A DNA stretch of 64,000 bases, from positions 36,302,885 to 36,366,884 of the forward strand of contig CM067109.1 of the NCBI GenBank assembly GCA_034008185.1, written 5' to 3'. Every line of letters begins with the position of its first letter. Position 1 is the first letter of the stretch. This document shows, one piece after another, positions 37,397 through 50,215 of the stretch. A program made the position numbers and the translations under genes. The notes under the pieces were generated by a model, which did no database searches, was not told the DNA's origin, and was given only the letters and a program-made list of their open reading frames with translations. The stretch comes from Gorsachius magnificus. Lineage: Eukaryota > Chordata > Aves > Pelecaniformes > Ardeidae.

Positions 37397-40300
37397 GACA
37401 TCCTTCTTCCCGATCATGAAAGAAAGCTCTCCCTCTCATCATGCCTTGCAACAGCAGCTTTCACTCTGCCCTGCCTGATTTCTGCAGGATTACCCTTTGT
37501 GACTGTTGGAGCAACTGAGATACCATCTCAGGAACACTATCAAGATACAGCAGTACTGTTAGATGTCAGTGTAATATAAGATGTCATACCTTTGGCTGAC
37601 AAGTATCTTGGCATAAGACACCCCTGGAAATTCTCCCTTTATTTTTTGGGGGACTGACGGTCTCTGCTGGGTGCTTAATATAACTCCAAACTGCACGCAC
37701 AACAGATCCCCTGCAAGTGGTAGCCATCACAACAGATGTCTACGTGAGCAGAAAAGAAGTACTTGTGTAAGGATCAGCCTTATCCTCAAAAGCCTTCCAC
37801 CTTCACTGACTCTGTGTTTATGGAGAAACACATTCCTGCAGGACCATGGGTGCTATGTGACTGCAGCATCTCCGTATGCCTAATGGAAGCTGTAATCCAA
37901 CTAAGGCTTGTGGCTGCACACCTGCCATCCTATGGCAGGAGGTGCACAGGGCAGAATGCGGTATAAGTGACAGTCTGACTAGACAAGGATAGGGAGGACC
38001 AGACAGTACTGGGAGACTTCTAGCTTTTGCAGGCTGAGTGCTAAGGACAAATTGCCTTTGAAGGACATGTTGCCAGTGAACATACTCCAGCTGTGTCATG
38101 ACAATGTGCAGCAGGATGAGCTTGTGTGAAAAGTTAAGGCAGAAGATTAATAGCTATGGTACACCATTGAGACTTGACTCCATACACTAGGGATTCCCTC
38201 CATAGCTCTGTGCTGTGAAAATGCCTTTTTAGGAAGAGAATACACTATCATATGCCTCTGTGAGTCGCCAAATGCAACCTGGGCCTTCTTAGGCACAAAG
38301 AGCCCAAGGAAGCGGAGAAACCAAACCTCTTCATTTGGAGTAGCAAATGTCTTTCAAGGGAATATGAGATGAGATAGAGCAGAGGATGAGGACATTCAAG
38401 AGAACAAGGTTACTTCTATCCTTAGACTCTTCCACATTTTCTGTGAATACATCCTCCAAAGCTAAGAAGTGACATACTCAAGCCTCAGTTAACAATGCTT
38501 CCCCTGCCATCTCCCCAAAGATCAGATCTATCAATCTACTTGGCCATTAGTCACCAACTTTCTCTTAAATTCAGGCTTAACTAAACACACAGTCTGCGTC
38601 CTATAATAGCATGGCATACAAAACTGTAAAAATTGAACTAATAGCTGTTTTTAACCTCTGCCTTAGATCTCTTCCACATACAAACCCCACAGTAAAAAGC
38701 CAATATTTGTCACAATGAGAGTGTTGGGTAATAGACAATAACCAAACTGTGTCCACTCTACTTTAAAATAATTTGCAAATGCAATAGTCGCTACCAAGCA
38801 CTGATATTTTAATAGCAATCGCCACAGAAAAGAGTCCAGTGGGGCCACAACATTCAAGGTAGGCATCACTTTGAAGTATGGCACTACAGCTCATAGGGAC
38901 GTTAAAAAACCCATTTACTTCTGAGGCTAGGAAAAAGATAAGATGTTCAAGAAAAAAAAAATAGCAGCGCAGACCAACAAACCAGGTCCAGTGTTAATCA
39001 TAATCACAGCTTTGTAGGTGAAAACCTGTAGACAAGCATGGTTTTGTCACTGTCAAATGACTGTATGAAACCAAAAATTACAGCTGATGGGAGCAGTGGA
39101 GGAACTAATCCCACAGCAATAAACACAGCCTACAAAACTTCCCTCCCTTACTAAGGGCAAGACTGTCTAAATGCTGGAGGGCTAAAAGGAAGCTGCAGAT
39201 GAGAGCAATTGTCAGAGCTGGCTATGCATGAGTTTGACCTATTAAAATTGCCCAGCAAGACCACAAGGCATATGAAGTTTCTGGGACAAAAAGCTGCTGT
39301 AGGATGTGCAATCAGTTAAACAGACACATGCCAGACACATCACAAACACTGGGTTTTTGGCTTGCAAAAGTCTCCTTTCACAGTAGCAAACTTAAGATGA
39401 GTGCTTATTTTTTCACTAACATTTTCTTGGCTTTGAGACTTGGCTGGCAAAAGTTATGACTAGAATAAGGCAAAAATTCAGCATTTGCTGTCTCATTCAG
39501 CTCTCAGATTACTATATGGCTGAGACCGAAACAAACTGAATGAGCACAGGAGTGAGAGAAAACAATGCTCTCCTCTTCATGCCCTGGGAAACAACTGGCT
39601 TGTTCCAGTGGTGGTGAACTGGATCCCGGAGGAAGGATGCTGGAGTGTCATGGCTTGGAGAGAAACAAGTGGATTGGGAGCTAGGTCATCAAGCTAGGAT
39701 TTTGGGTGGCTTTACTCTGCCTCTTCTTTTTGTTACTTTCCACCTGGATGCTAGAAATTTCACATTGATGTTTTGTTCAAGTGCTGGGTGCCACTGTGGC
39801 TTCAGATGCCTGAGACAATGAGATGCTCCCAAAATAAATATAATGATAAACTTGTGTATTTACATTGAAGAAGCAAACTACCAAGACAGAGCTGAACTTG
39901 ATTTAAAACCAAACCAAATATAAATCCATAGAAATTGGGTGTGTAAATCCTATGGCGTGGATTAATTATTACATTCATCTTGCAAGAAAAAAAACAACCA
40001 TCTGAGACTCCAAGGAGTTTTCCTTGTGGGGGAACTCTCAGAAAGAGGCTGTTTATAGATTTCAGTCTTAAATATGAAATTTGCATGAATTATAAATGCC
40101 AAATAAATGAGGCTTTCAAACTTTTAGAGCTAACAAAATGTTCAAAGGAATGCTTCCAGACTTAGAGAAATGTTGTTTTCTCATCTTTATGTTACATGCT
40201 GCAAGACAAGGTTTGTACAAAAGAATAAGACCATGAAATATGGGTCTTTAATCAATAACACTAAGAATATTTTAAAAAGAGAGATTCACAGTAAAAAACT

Positions 40301-40790
40301 TTGCTGCTATAACTGAGTTATAGTCATATGCTTATTGTGCATTACAATGTGATGCATATTGAGAACTGACAGTGCTATTTTAATTTGGTTACAATGCCAG
40401 AATAAAGAAAAAGATACACAGCTGAAGTGCAGCAAAGCAAAAACAGGATCATGAGTTAACAGGCTATAGATTATGTGGTGGGAAAATAGAAATAGAAATC
40501 CCCTTGTACTTCTAATAGTGCAGATAGACAGTAACTTACTGAAGTTTTCCTCTTACAAAAATCCATTTCTATTTAATTTTTGTGTTAAATATTAATTCCA
40601 GAGGTGTCACATAATTTACAAAGTTATGCATATTGAGCTAAGGTAAAATTACATAAAACTGAAACCATCTCCAAACTTATCCTTGGCCAAGTTCGCTTCT
40701 GCATCTTTTTGAAACCTGACATATGTACTAACAGATTCCATGGAGGAGTTTAGTAGAAGAGTATTTGTCCATGTCTCTCTCCAAGCATTA
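37397..40790 (+). other. intergenic, nothing recognised
   Basis: AT-rich DNA between the CR1 fragment and the inverted LTR pair. Open frames do not exceed about 94 codons and show no known domain. No tRNA, simple-repeat array longer than an A-run, or transposon remnant was recognised. Confidence 0.5.
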
Positions 40791-40841
40791 ACCAGAAAAT
40801 GACAGAAATTTTACTTTTAGTAAGCCATCAGTGTTTATCCC

Positions 40842-41152
40842 TGTCCTGGTTTCAGCTGGGATAGAGTTAATTTTCTTTCTAGTAGCTGGCATAGTGCTGT
40901 GTTTTGGATTTAGGATGAGAAAATGTTGATAACACACTGATGGTTTAGTTGTTGCTAAGCAGTGCTTACACCAGTCAAGGACTTTTTCAGCTTCCCATGC
41001 TCTTCTGAGTGCAAAAGAAACTGGGAGGGGGCACAGCTAGGACTGCTGACCCAAACTGGCCAAAGGGGTATTCTGTACTGTATGATGTCATGCTCAGCAT
41101 GTAAATTGGGAGAAGCAGGTGGAAAGGGGGGACGTTCAGAGCAATGGTGTTT
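40842..41152 (+). mobile_element. LTR B: 5' part of an avian ERVL-like LTR
   Basis: Begins TGTCCTGGTTTCAGCTGGGA immediately after ATCCC, then follows the same family as LTRs A and C through CAGTCAAGGAC, CTGACCCAAACTGGCC and GACGTTCAGAG. Similarity to LTR C stops just after GGTGTTT at 41152, so U5 and the LTR 3' end are missing. In the middle third it is closer to LTR A (TTCCCATGCTCTTCTGAG), but after the TATA region it is like LTR C. The TATA-like position has decayed to TGTAAATTGGG. Confidence 0.92.
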
Positions 41153-41483
41153 GTGATCACATTAAAAATATGAACAAGTTTACAAAGGTTAATACTATTA
41201 CTGTCTGCTGCTGGTAAGTGCTTGCTATAAGCTTCTAATCAATTAAAGAATTGTAATTGCTTATTGCCTTTCAGAGCCTCCTTTCTGCAAGAAAACTTGG
41301 TGGAGGTTCATGTGATACCAATCTTACATGCCTTATCTTGGCTGTACTCCTCTGAGATGCCAGTCCCAGCACTTCCAGCAGACAACTGGGCATCCCATCT
41401 CCTGCCTCAACAGCTCTCTGCTGTCTTCAGCTCCACTATGTGCTCTTTCTGAATCCCTTTTCAGCCCTGATTCCTCATGGGAT
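41153..41483 (+). other. unique spacer between LTRs B and C
   Basis: About 330 bp without recognisable LTR or coding sequence. It contains AT-rich sequence and then a moderately GC-rich part. Its right end, GGGAT, is the target-site duplication of LTR C, so at least the right part was host DNA before that insertion. Confidence 0.5.
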
Positions 41484-42042
41484 TGTCATCCACAGCCAGC
41501 AGCTAAGCACCACACAGCCGCACATCCCCTGGTGGGATGGGGGAGAGAATTGGAAGACTAAAAGTGAGATAACTCGTGGATTGAAATAAAGATAGTTTAA
41601 TAGGTAAACCAAAAGCCATGCACACAAGCAAAGCAAAACAAGGAATTCATTCACTACTTCCCATGGGCAGGCAGGTGCTCAGCCATCTCCAGGAAAGCAG
41701 GGCTCCATCACACATAACGGTGACTTGGGAAGAAAAACACCGTCACTCTGAACGTCCACTCTATCCTTCTTCTTCCCCCAGCTTCTATACTAAGCATGAT
41801 GTCATATGGTATGGAATACTCCTTTGGCCAGTTTGGGTCAGCTGTCTTGGCTGTGCCCTCTCCCAGCTTTTTGTGCACCTGGCAGAGCTGAGAGCTGAGA
41901 AGTCCTTGACTGGTGTAAGCACTGCTGAGGAACAACTAAACCATCAGTGTGTTATCAACGTTCTTCTCATCCTAAATCCAAAACACAGCACTATATCAGC
42001 TACTAGGAAGAAGATTAACTCTGTCCAGCTGAAACCAGGACA
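41484..42042 (-). mobile_element. LTR C: complete solo LTR, 559 bp, with 5-bp target duplication
   Basis: On the - strand it runs from TGTCCTGGTTTCAGC (42042 inward) to GGATGACA ending at 41484, so it has TG...CA ends. GGGAT is present on both sides (41479-41483 and 42043-42047), a perfect 5-bp target-site duplication as expected for ERVL integration. Internal landmarks include the CTGACCCAAACTGGCC stretch, a decayed TATA region (AGTATAGAAGCTGGG), the TATTAAACTATCTTTATTTC stretch near the poly(A) position and CTCTCCCCCATCCCACC near the end. No gag, pol or env sequence adjoins it, so it is a solo LTR formed by recombination between two LTRs. Frames on either strand inside it are not genes. Confidence 0.95.
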
Positions 42043-42093
42043 GGGATAAAGCCTGATAGCTTATTAAAATCTAATCTCTGTCATTTGCTGGCC

Positions 42094-45000
42094 TTCCCCT
42101 CCTCCAATATTAGTTTGCTAGGGATTTAACGTTGCTTTGGGATCATGCTGGACTAAGAAGTGGAGACTAAGCCAATTCTGTCTCAAACAATACCTGTGTT
42201 CGGTTCTCATCCCACAACAGAAAGAAGAAGAGGAAGCTCTTGTAAAGCAAACCAACGCAGCATGCTGCTAGGGTCAGAGGAGCATCATTCCCTAGCTAAT
42301 CTCAACTATGTGAGACAACATTCTGAGAATACAGTAAATCACTACACTCTAAGCATGTGAAAAAGGCTGGGCCACTTACTTTTTAGAAAGCTGAATGGAC
42401 TTCTGCAGTGGAAGTCCCACAAAGAGGCAGCATCAAGCCTCTGGTACTCTAAAAGCTAAAACTTTAAATTGGAGTTAAAGGGTTTTTTTCAGCATAGATG
42501 AGAACATTATCTGCATGTTCTGAGCTATCTTTGGATGGGCCTTTTTTCTAATTGTACTTCTTATGAAAATGGCTAGAAAAAGCTGACATCATTTAATTGT
42601 GTAATGGCTGAAAGTCACTTCATATCATTTAGAGAAGACATTGGTTTAATCTGTCTTTTTTTCTTTTAATTAAATTTGTCATGGTGATGTATTTGCATTA
42701 TTAAATCATCTGGAATTTGCAAGAAGATTTTAAAACCAATATATTTTTAGAATGACTCATTTTCAATCAATCATCTGGATGGTCCTGCCAGGAGAAATCA
42801 GGCTGCGGAAGGCAGAGCAGGTACAGCATTTTCCCAGGGGAGAGACGCAGGCTTATATATTTTTCTGCAGTGTTCACTGCATTGATCCTCCACCTGAGCT
42901 ATAGTAAGGGCAAAAGTTAAAAGTAAAAAGCAACTTAAAGTGTCTTAATACCTTCAAAGGGAAGGATATTTTCATTGTCTGATAGAAGTAATTATTTTCT
43001 ATTTTAGAAAAGCATAGTGAAGTCTTTGATTGGCACTGACAAGGAGTCTATGCCCCAAAGAGGTGAGCATGATCTGCTCTAGCTTAAGTTTATAACCTGC
43101 ATCCAGCTATAGACAAACCCTATGCTTGGAAAAATCAGAGCTGAAACAATGTCCTGTGCTTTGGAGCTGAGTCAAACAGGATCAAGTTTAGAAGATCCTT
43201 GCTTTGTTCGCTGCTTGATGAAGTCCCCACTCTTGGCTTATCTATCCTGCCCCTCCCACTCCTCTCCTGATAGTTTTACAGAAGCCAAAACAATGCTCAA
43301 GAAGAGCCTGACTTCATAGCTGTGCTGCAAAATCCACTGAATCTGCATAGTCCTCAGAACAATGGACAAATCATGTTGCTTTCCACGGTCTTGGTCTCAG
43401 ACTCTTGCAGCCAGGAAGTGAAAAGGGATGAGTTTTGGAAGAAGTTCAGTAGCCAGTACTGAGTGGTTTTCCCAACAACTCTGAAAAACTGTTTCCCATG
43501 GTTAGTCACTTGTCTTCTGAAAACTGGGGACCACTGCATACTGTATACTTGTTAACTTGTCCTCCATGTACAAAAAACTGGTCTAGCTACTACTTTATGA
43601 AAAAGATTTTTCTTGCCCTGAATTTCCTTGTTCTACAGTCTTTCCATAACCAGAGGAAACTTGTATTTGTCCTCTCACACTTTAACGTGGTAAACTCTAC
43701 TTCCTACTTACAGATGTAGAGAAAGAGTGACAATCTACCTGTATCTTACAGTGATGTTCAGCTTCCTTTTCACCTTGTTTCACAACTTTTCTCTGAATGA
43801 CAGCACTGAGATTTTGAATGAAGCTTAACAGATTTTTCAGGCCAAGTAATCAGGAAAAAAGCTTCATCATTTCCTAGGTAGCTTTGAAAATTACAGTTTT
43901 GAAATGTTATTCTGAATGTGACTTACTGCCTCCAGGTATTTTTATAGATAGTAACATGAAATTACCATTTCACATTAGTGCTTTCTTTATAGTTTGTAGG
44001 TATCTGTGGCCTTTGTAGGTAAGCTGAAAAAATGAGCAATATATTTCTAACAATGAGTGTGTTTTCCTTGAAGACATGAAGTATTCAGAGGACCAGTGAG
44101 TTTTGCAGGAGAGAAGAAAACACAGCTTTGACAAAACCACCTTGTAAAATAAATCTGCTGTCCATCATGGTCCTCATTTGACCTTGCATTGTACTGTGCT
44201 GTATTAAATTGTCAATTGTGGAATTCTTTGATTCTTTCCCTTGTTTAGTCCTTTTCAACACCTCCAGACAATAGATAACCTTGCAAATGGATATGAAAAT
44301 ATAGCTGAATCTGATGATTTTTCACAGACAGATTTTGCAATGACAGAAACACCTATGCAACTGATGCCAAATGCTCCTCTGCTCATCAAATGCTATGGTC
44401 GTTTGCACTATTTAACAGCATTCTAAATTATAGGTAAAGTTTCCAGAAGACATAGAAAATTAACCTAGCCAATGTTGGAATCTAGTCCTAGATTTTATAT
44501 ACCTTAGACTCTGTAAATTTCAAATTCAGAAAGGGACAAGACCAGCATCAGGAAAATGTTTTCTACTTTTTGTGATCTACTATTAGCAATGATTGTACTG
44601 TCATGGCTAAAGACACATTGACTGTGCTTCAGGGAGGGAATTTCTGTGTTTTTTATTGTAAGGAAGGAAAAAAAAAATCGTGCCATATTTTCACCCCATT
44701 ATCTGTGAATAAAACTCAAATTGTCTGAGGACTTTCAAGAAAAATCAGTTAATTGCTTTCCAAGGGTTGACCAATTAAGATCTGTCACCAAGAAATGTTC
44801 CTATGCTGAGTTTTGTGTTTTACTACTCCAGCTTCAAAACATCCACAACAAAAAATCATACCCTGTGGGAAGTTAGCTGGTGTCAGGGTGAAAATGTCTT
44901 TATTCATTAACAAAAAAATGAAGTAGGAATTTGCTTTACTTGGCTGATGTCATAGTCTGCCAGCACAGTCACAGTGAGCTGAGAGTTTGAAGATTAATTA

Positions 45001-45842
45001 TCCCCAAGATCTCCAGTAAAACAGTAGCTGATCTTCTTACATTTCAGCTGTATGATGCATGGCAGTGAGTTCATGAGTGTTCCTCACCCAGCTGTCTCCA
45101 GACAAAGCAAGTTCTGCCTTCAGAAAGCTCAGGAACAATTTGAGATGGATCAACTGACTCAAGAGTTATTGGTCATATTTCTGAACAGGACAGTTTATCC
45201 CCCTCCCACCTTCTTTCACTTGTCTTCCACCCCAGCCATTTCTCCACCCCCTGCTGCTCCCTTTGGCACAGCTTAGGTATTCTCCTGATGTAGGTGCTCA
45301 TTAGTCCTCTATCTGTGAATCAGTGCCAATCAGTGGAGCTGATTCCTGTCACCTTCACACTGCTGTGGTAACCATTGCTTGGTATTCTCACAGCAGGTAC
45401 TCTTTCCAGCACCTTGGAGCACCAGCCATATTAACAGGAATTGTGTTCCTGCAACACAGGGAACTCTTGGCACTCAAAGGGCAAGTGCATTCAAAAGGAG
45501 GTTGCAAACAACTAATAACTTCGAGGATTCAGGACCACTTTGTGCTGTTTCCCATTTCTTTGGCCTGTTCACAGGTCTTACGCTTTTTCCTGATCTCTGC
45601 TGTCCCTCACAAGGCTTAGGTATAAAAGACAGTTTTTTCTTGTGGAATAAAGGTGGGGTTTGCCTTGTTGCATGCTGCCTGACTTCTTTAGCATCTTTCT
45701 TTTTCTTCCTCAAGGAAGTCTCCAGTCATCTTTCAGAAAGAGTGAACAGATTCAGCTGGTTATGTACTCCACTCCTGGCATGGCTGAGCAGCAGAACAGA
45801 GAATGAAGTCAGGAACTCTTGCCTACTGTACAAGATTGACAA
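42094..45842 (+). other. intergenic, nothing recognised
   Basis: AT-rich DNA with frames up to about 160 codons that do not resemble known proteins; the longest (45379-45870) runs into LTR fragment D. No repeat family was recognised. Confidence 0.5.
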
Positions 45843-45945
45843 ATGTGGTTTAACCCCGGTAGGCAGATAATCACTACACAGCTGCTTGCTCCCTCCCTGC
45901 CCAGTGGAATGGGGAGATAATTCAGAAAAATAAGTTCATGAGCAA
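45843..45945 (-). mobile_element. LTR fragment D: 3' end of the same ERVL-like family
   Basis: The + strand reads ATGTGGTTTAACCCCGGTAGG, then CACTACACAGCTGCTTGCT and CCCAGTGGAATGGGGAGA. This is the reverse complement of the family's 3' terminus (GGTTAAACCAC, then TCTCCCCATCCCACTG), also seen at the ends of LTRs A and C. Similarity fades after about 100 bp, so most of the LTR is lost. Confidence 0.7.
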
Positions 45946-48900
45946 GGCTAGACAACCCTGCATGCAAATAATTTGGATGTGGCACATGGAGAATGGGCCT
46001 TGCTCTTGTCCAAGAACTGCAGCACCTCTAGACACCAGGGAGCCCAAAATTAATGGTCACATTTGCATCACAATACGGTCTTCAGTCTTGAACTACTAGG
46101 CTTTGTAACTTGCTATGGTCAAATTAAAAATCAAATAGTAAGGTCTGGCCTGAACCTTGTCCTTCAAGCACAGACACAGACAATCTTTTTTAGCACTGAA
46201 ATCTGTTTTCATGCAGACCTTGAAAAGCTTCTGAGGAGAAAATTCTGCCGAAGGAAACCATTCTGTAATAGCAGATATTGAGACACAAACAGTGTGATCT
46301 TTCCAAGAGAAGAAGGTCTGACAAGCTTCTGATGAGGGACAAGTCCTCTGTGAGTATTGGATGGGGCAAGCCCTCCTTTTGGGACAGCCAAAGTAATGAC
46401 CACATGCATTTCTATGTTGGTTATGAATTGTCTTTCTTCCTGCTAATGTGGATACTTGTATTCCTGTGAGACTGGGAGCTTCTTAGGACAGATGTTTTGA
46501 CCCATCAGCAGCTTTAGAGGTTAAACCACAAACAGGTGGGCTGCAAGAAGGTTGTGACTACAAGCTGATTGCATTGCACAGAGACTGAAGGTGAAATCTC
46601 CTCTCAGGTAAGTGCAGCTACAGAGACTACAGCAAAAAAAGATGCTCATATAATCCCTAGGCCAGCATGCTGGGTGGAAATATTACCTATGTGGATGTCA
46701 AAATCATAAAACTCCTGGTCATGTGATGCAGATCTAGACAAAGACAAGAGCCCTTGTGATGTGGCCTGAAAATGAGGACATTTCTTCTGATTTATATCTG
46801 ATCTATATTGAGCTTTGCCAAATTCCTCCTGCCACAATTTTGAAAGCACATATTCTCATAGTACAGCTACTAATCAAGGGATGTCTTGGATCTTCCCTAC
46901 CTCCACCCTGTCACCTCGTCCCCCCCCCCCCCCATCTTCTTCATAATATGAACAATACACCTAGCTCTGGAAGAGATGGGTATGCCAGGCTGTCCACAGT
47001 GATGAGATCACTCCAGATTTGAGCAGGAAATCACAAGCAATTGTGACGGGTGACAGATCCCCTAACCACAAACTGGGAGTGAAGAAGCCTGTCTGCATAC
47101 AGACAGAGCACAGCATATTGCAAGATTGCTGCTGTCTGAGATGAAGTACTCAGTATCTTCTTTGATACAAGAGCAAAGCCCTTTGGATATTTTGAAATTG
47201 CAGCTGCCAAGTGAATCAGTTTGTTTTGCCATTTTCATGTAAAACAGGACCTTTCACAAACAATTTGCCTGGTGAACTCCACTGAAGGATGTCAATATTG
47301 GTTGTTCTAGATGTGTGCAGGCCTCTCCTGACTCACAATACCACACTCAGAAGCAAAACCTGAATGAGAACAATGGCTTTATATTTTTCTATAAGATAAA
47401 GACACTAAGGCCAGACATCCCCTGGCGAGAAACTTAAGATACTTTGGACAGGCAGTCTTGGAAACCCTGAATGGGAAACTGCTTATCCAGTATACCACAA
47501 CCTGTTCATATAACCTATGTTTGGGGAAGTTTAGGAGAGCTGGAAAATGTTCATGTCAAGTCACTGGAATGATAAAACTTCATTGCACCATGAGAAGATA
47601 ATAAGCTACTTTATTTTGAGTGAATGTACCAAATGGAAAGAAGGAAGGGAAAAAAAATGTAAGGAATAGTTCCTGTTGGAAGAAATGTTGTGAATGATAG
47701 ACCAGAATGTTGGGAAGAAAAGAGGAGAAAATGAAAAAGCATTCCAGATTAGCAGTGGATGAGTGACCAAGAACAGGATACTAGTAAAGGTCGAAGAAAA
47801 TCATGAGGAATTTTCTTGGGAGACAGGAAAGCAAGGGTAGATGCTACAGATGTAATGGAACACTCTGAGGTGTGTTCAGAGATTGCAGAGAGGCTGAGGG
47901 TGCACAGCACAGGGGAGAGGAAATCGTAGATGAAAGCAAAACTTCAGGAATAAAAACAAGGAACATGTACATAGACCACATGGTTGGAGCCCTGGGGCTC
48001 ACAGAGCATGGAAAGGGACAGCTCAGCCTCTCTGAACCTCCTCAGTCTACCTTTTACTCTTCAGGGCACAGTTACTCTGGTGCTGTAACTACTACCAGAG
48101 CTGCAAGAAATGGATGAGACATCAGAGTTGGGCCACCTCTGTGTTTTCAACACAGGGGTTGCCACAAATCCCTCTTTTGCTTCAAGTCATATATTTTTCT
48201 TCAGTTAATTTTCCCCAGTATAGTGATTCAACCCACACAAAATAATGCTGTGGGCAGTATTACAGAGCATGGACCTTCCCAGCTGATAGCTAGGGAAAAC
48301 AGTTTCCTTAGTCTTAGTTTAGCACTGGCTACTAACCAGGCCAGATTCTTGAGGCAGCTGAAGTTTCTTCCTTTTCACATAGAGGTCTCTGGTCCTTCTG
48401 CTGCCATTCTTTATTCCCATTCATTAATTTGGTCTTTTTTTGACTAACAAAGATGAACAATATCACAACCAAATCCTGATGCAAGAGTGCATTTTTTGCA
48501 CATGATTTCAATAGTGGTACAGAGCAGGCATATTAATCACTGCACAGGAAAACAATTTTAAAATACCAGGTTTTATAATAATTGGTACTTAGAAAACACT
48601 CACCACACTTCCACTCACTACACACTACACTTCCCTGTACTGAAAGATGAGAGCAAGTCACAATGACACTGATGTGAAAAAATGCTCTCAGCAAGTAATC
48701 TCACTACTGAGTATAGACTTACACTTTGGTGCCTCTGCTGGATCTGTCCCTCGTACATGTAATGCTGACACCCATGCTGGCTTGCCCACAGCGCTGGGCT
48801 GACAGCAGAGTGTGAGCAAAACGCCGAATGTTTTGGGTTCTGGAGCCAGTGCTCTGACAGGCTTTAGGACTTTAATAATTTCCATGTCAGCTTGAGAACT

Positions 48901-50215
48901 CTGACACCTTCCTGTTTGCAGTAGTGTTGTTTCCAAGAGTATGTACAGGTGCTGTCTGTCACTATCCATCAAGGTTGTGACAATAATCTAAATGGGTACT
49001 TTTTTCTTCAAACCCAAGTATTTTCTTCAATTTCAATTTCTGAGCTGGAACTGCTCAGGTATGAGGCTTCTGAAAGCATTGACCGGGTTAAGCTTGCCAT
49101 ATATTTCTTAAAATTAATAGACAAAAAGAAATAACCTGCTACATCAAAGTAATGTTAAAAAAGAAATCTGAAAGCACAGCTGAAGCTAAGAAATTGCTGT
49201 CCTATTAGGTGTCCCAGTGACTCACCATCACAGAATTTCACAGGAAAGAGCTCTCTAAGACATTGGTCTCAGAGGGCCTGTGCCAGGTTTAATAGGGAAC
49301 CAAATGAATTAATCACATTAGCTCACACAAAAAGACTGCATCAGACATTCATCCTTGTAAATCGCAGCTGTACTGGATAATAAACCATCTCAGGGGTGCT
49401 GCAATGCTCAACAGGGGTACTGCAGGCCAAGCCTGCTCACCAATTCAAAGTTATGAACATCTCCCACTGCTTCCGTTCAGGCTTCCTGCTTGCAGAGGTT
49501 TCTCCTTAAAGCACACCTGTGAGCAAGAAGTGGCTTGGAGAAAAAATTCCTTCATTTCTGGGTAACCTGTTTTCATTTTCTGGTTCCGGAGTAGAAGAAG
49601 AAAGATTTGGTGAGCCCATGCTAAATGACATCACTCTAGGGATTAATTTTCATGCAGGCAAGAAGAAGAAGTATTATCCCCTGATTCTTGCATGAGATAT
49701 TGCTGGACCTTATAAACCTCAAACATCAAAGGCATTTGGATAGGCCAGGCTCCAGTATAAGGGCACGTGCTATGTGCAATACCAAGCACAAGAAGCAAGG
49801 CCTTGGAGGGTTCTTGCCAGATATGGAAGCACTGTAAAACCTCATGTGCCTTCCTAAGTGAAACTTCAACCTGGGGACAAGAGAAGTCAGCTTTTGGCAA
49901 AGACATATTTATCTAAATCAACCAGCCTCTATGAGGTTGGGGCAAGTTGAAGAACTACATGATGAGCTGCAGGTGCCCAGAGGTTATTTCCTGAACTTTC
50001 CTGTGGCATCTACAGGTGTAGTCATCTTTTCAAAAGATGAATATTCTCAGAAATCATTCTGCTGAAACAAACTGGGGCCTACACTCTTTCAAAAAATCAA
50101 ATGCAAGACTGTTGAGTACTTGCATTATTGGTTGGTTACATTACAGGCAGTTTAGTTTAGCTCCATAAGTCAAAGCCAGTGCAGGTCCTTTCACTTTGGC
50201 AGATTTACCCCAGAA
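45946..50215 (+). other. intergenic, nothing recognised apart from a C-run
   Basis: No recognised gene or transposon. A run of 14 C residues occurs at 46920-46933. The frames are short (under 100 codons) and without domains. Confidence 0.5.
46920..46933 (+). repeat. poly-C run of 14
   Basis: Fourteen consecutive C residues (G-run on the other strand), preceded and followed by pyrimidine-rich sequence. The length is likely to vary and to be unreliable in sequencing. Confidence 0.9.

Larger units (their letters stand above)
40791..42093. repeat. inverted repeat: flank + LTR 5' part / LTR 5' part + flank
   Basis: Left arm 40791-41152 and right arm 41735-42093 are inverted copies. Each consists of about 308-311 bp of LTR 5' sequence plus about 50 bp of outside flank. 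In the flank, 40792-40841 aligns with the reverse complement of 42043-42091; the innermost TTTATCCC is identical, as is AAATGACAG further out, with roughly 80% identity overall and one single-base gap. Beyond about 50 bp I see no further similarity. The spacer (41153-41734) holds about 330 bp of unique DNA and the 3' part of LTR C. A transcript crossing both arms could form a long imperfect hairpin. Confidence 0.85.

Noticed and set aside
41479..42047. LTR C as the terminal repeat of a full provirus with LTR B
   Set aside because: B and C are in opposite orientations, C has its own perfect target-site duplication on both sides, and the spacer has no retroviral coding sequence.
41618..42049. 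143-codon + frame
   Set aside because: It lies almost wholly in LTR C, antisense to the LTR, and has no known protein similarity.
45379..45870. 163-codon + frame
   Set aside because: No recognisable domain; its last codons are LTR fragment D sequence. Length is compatible with chance.
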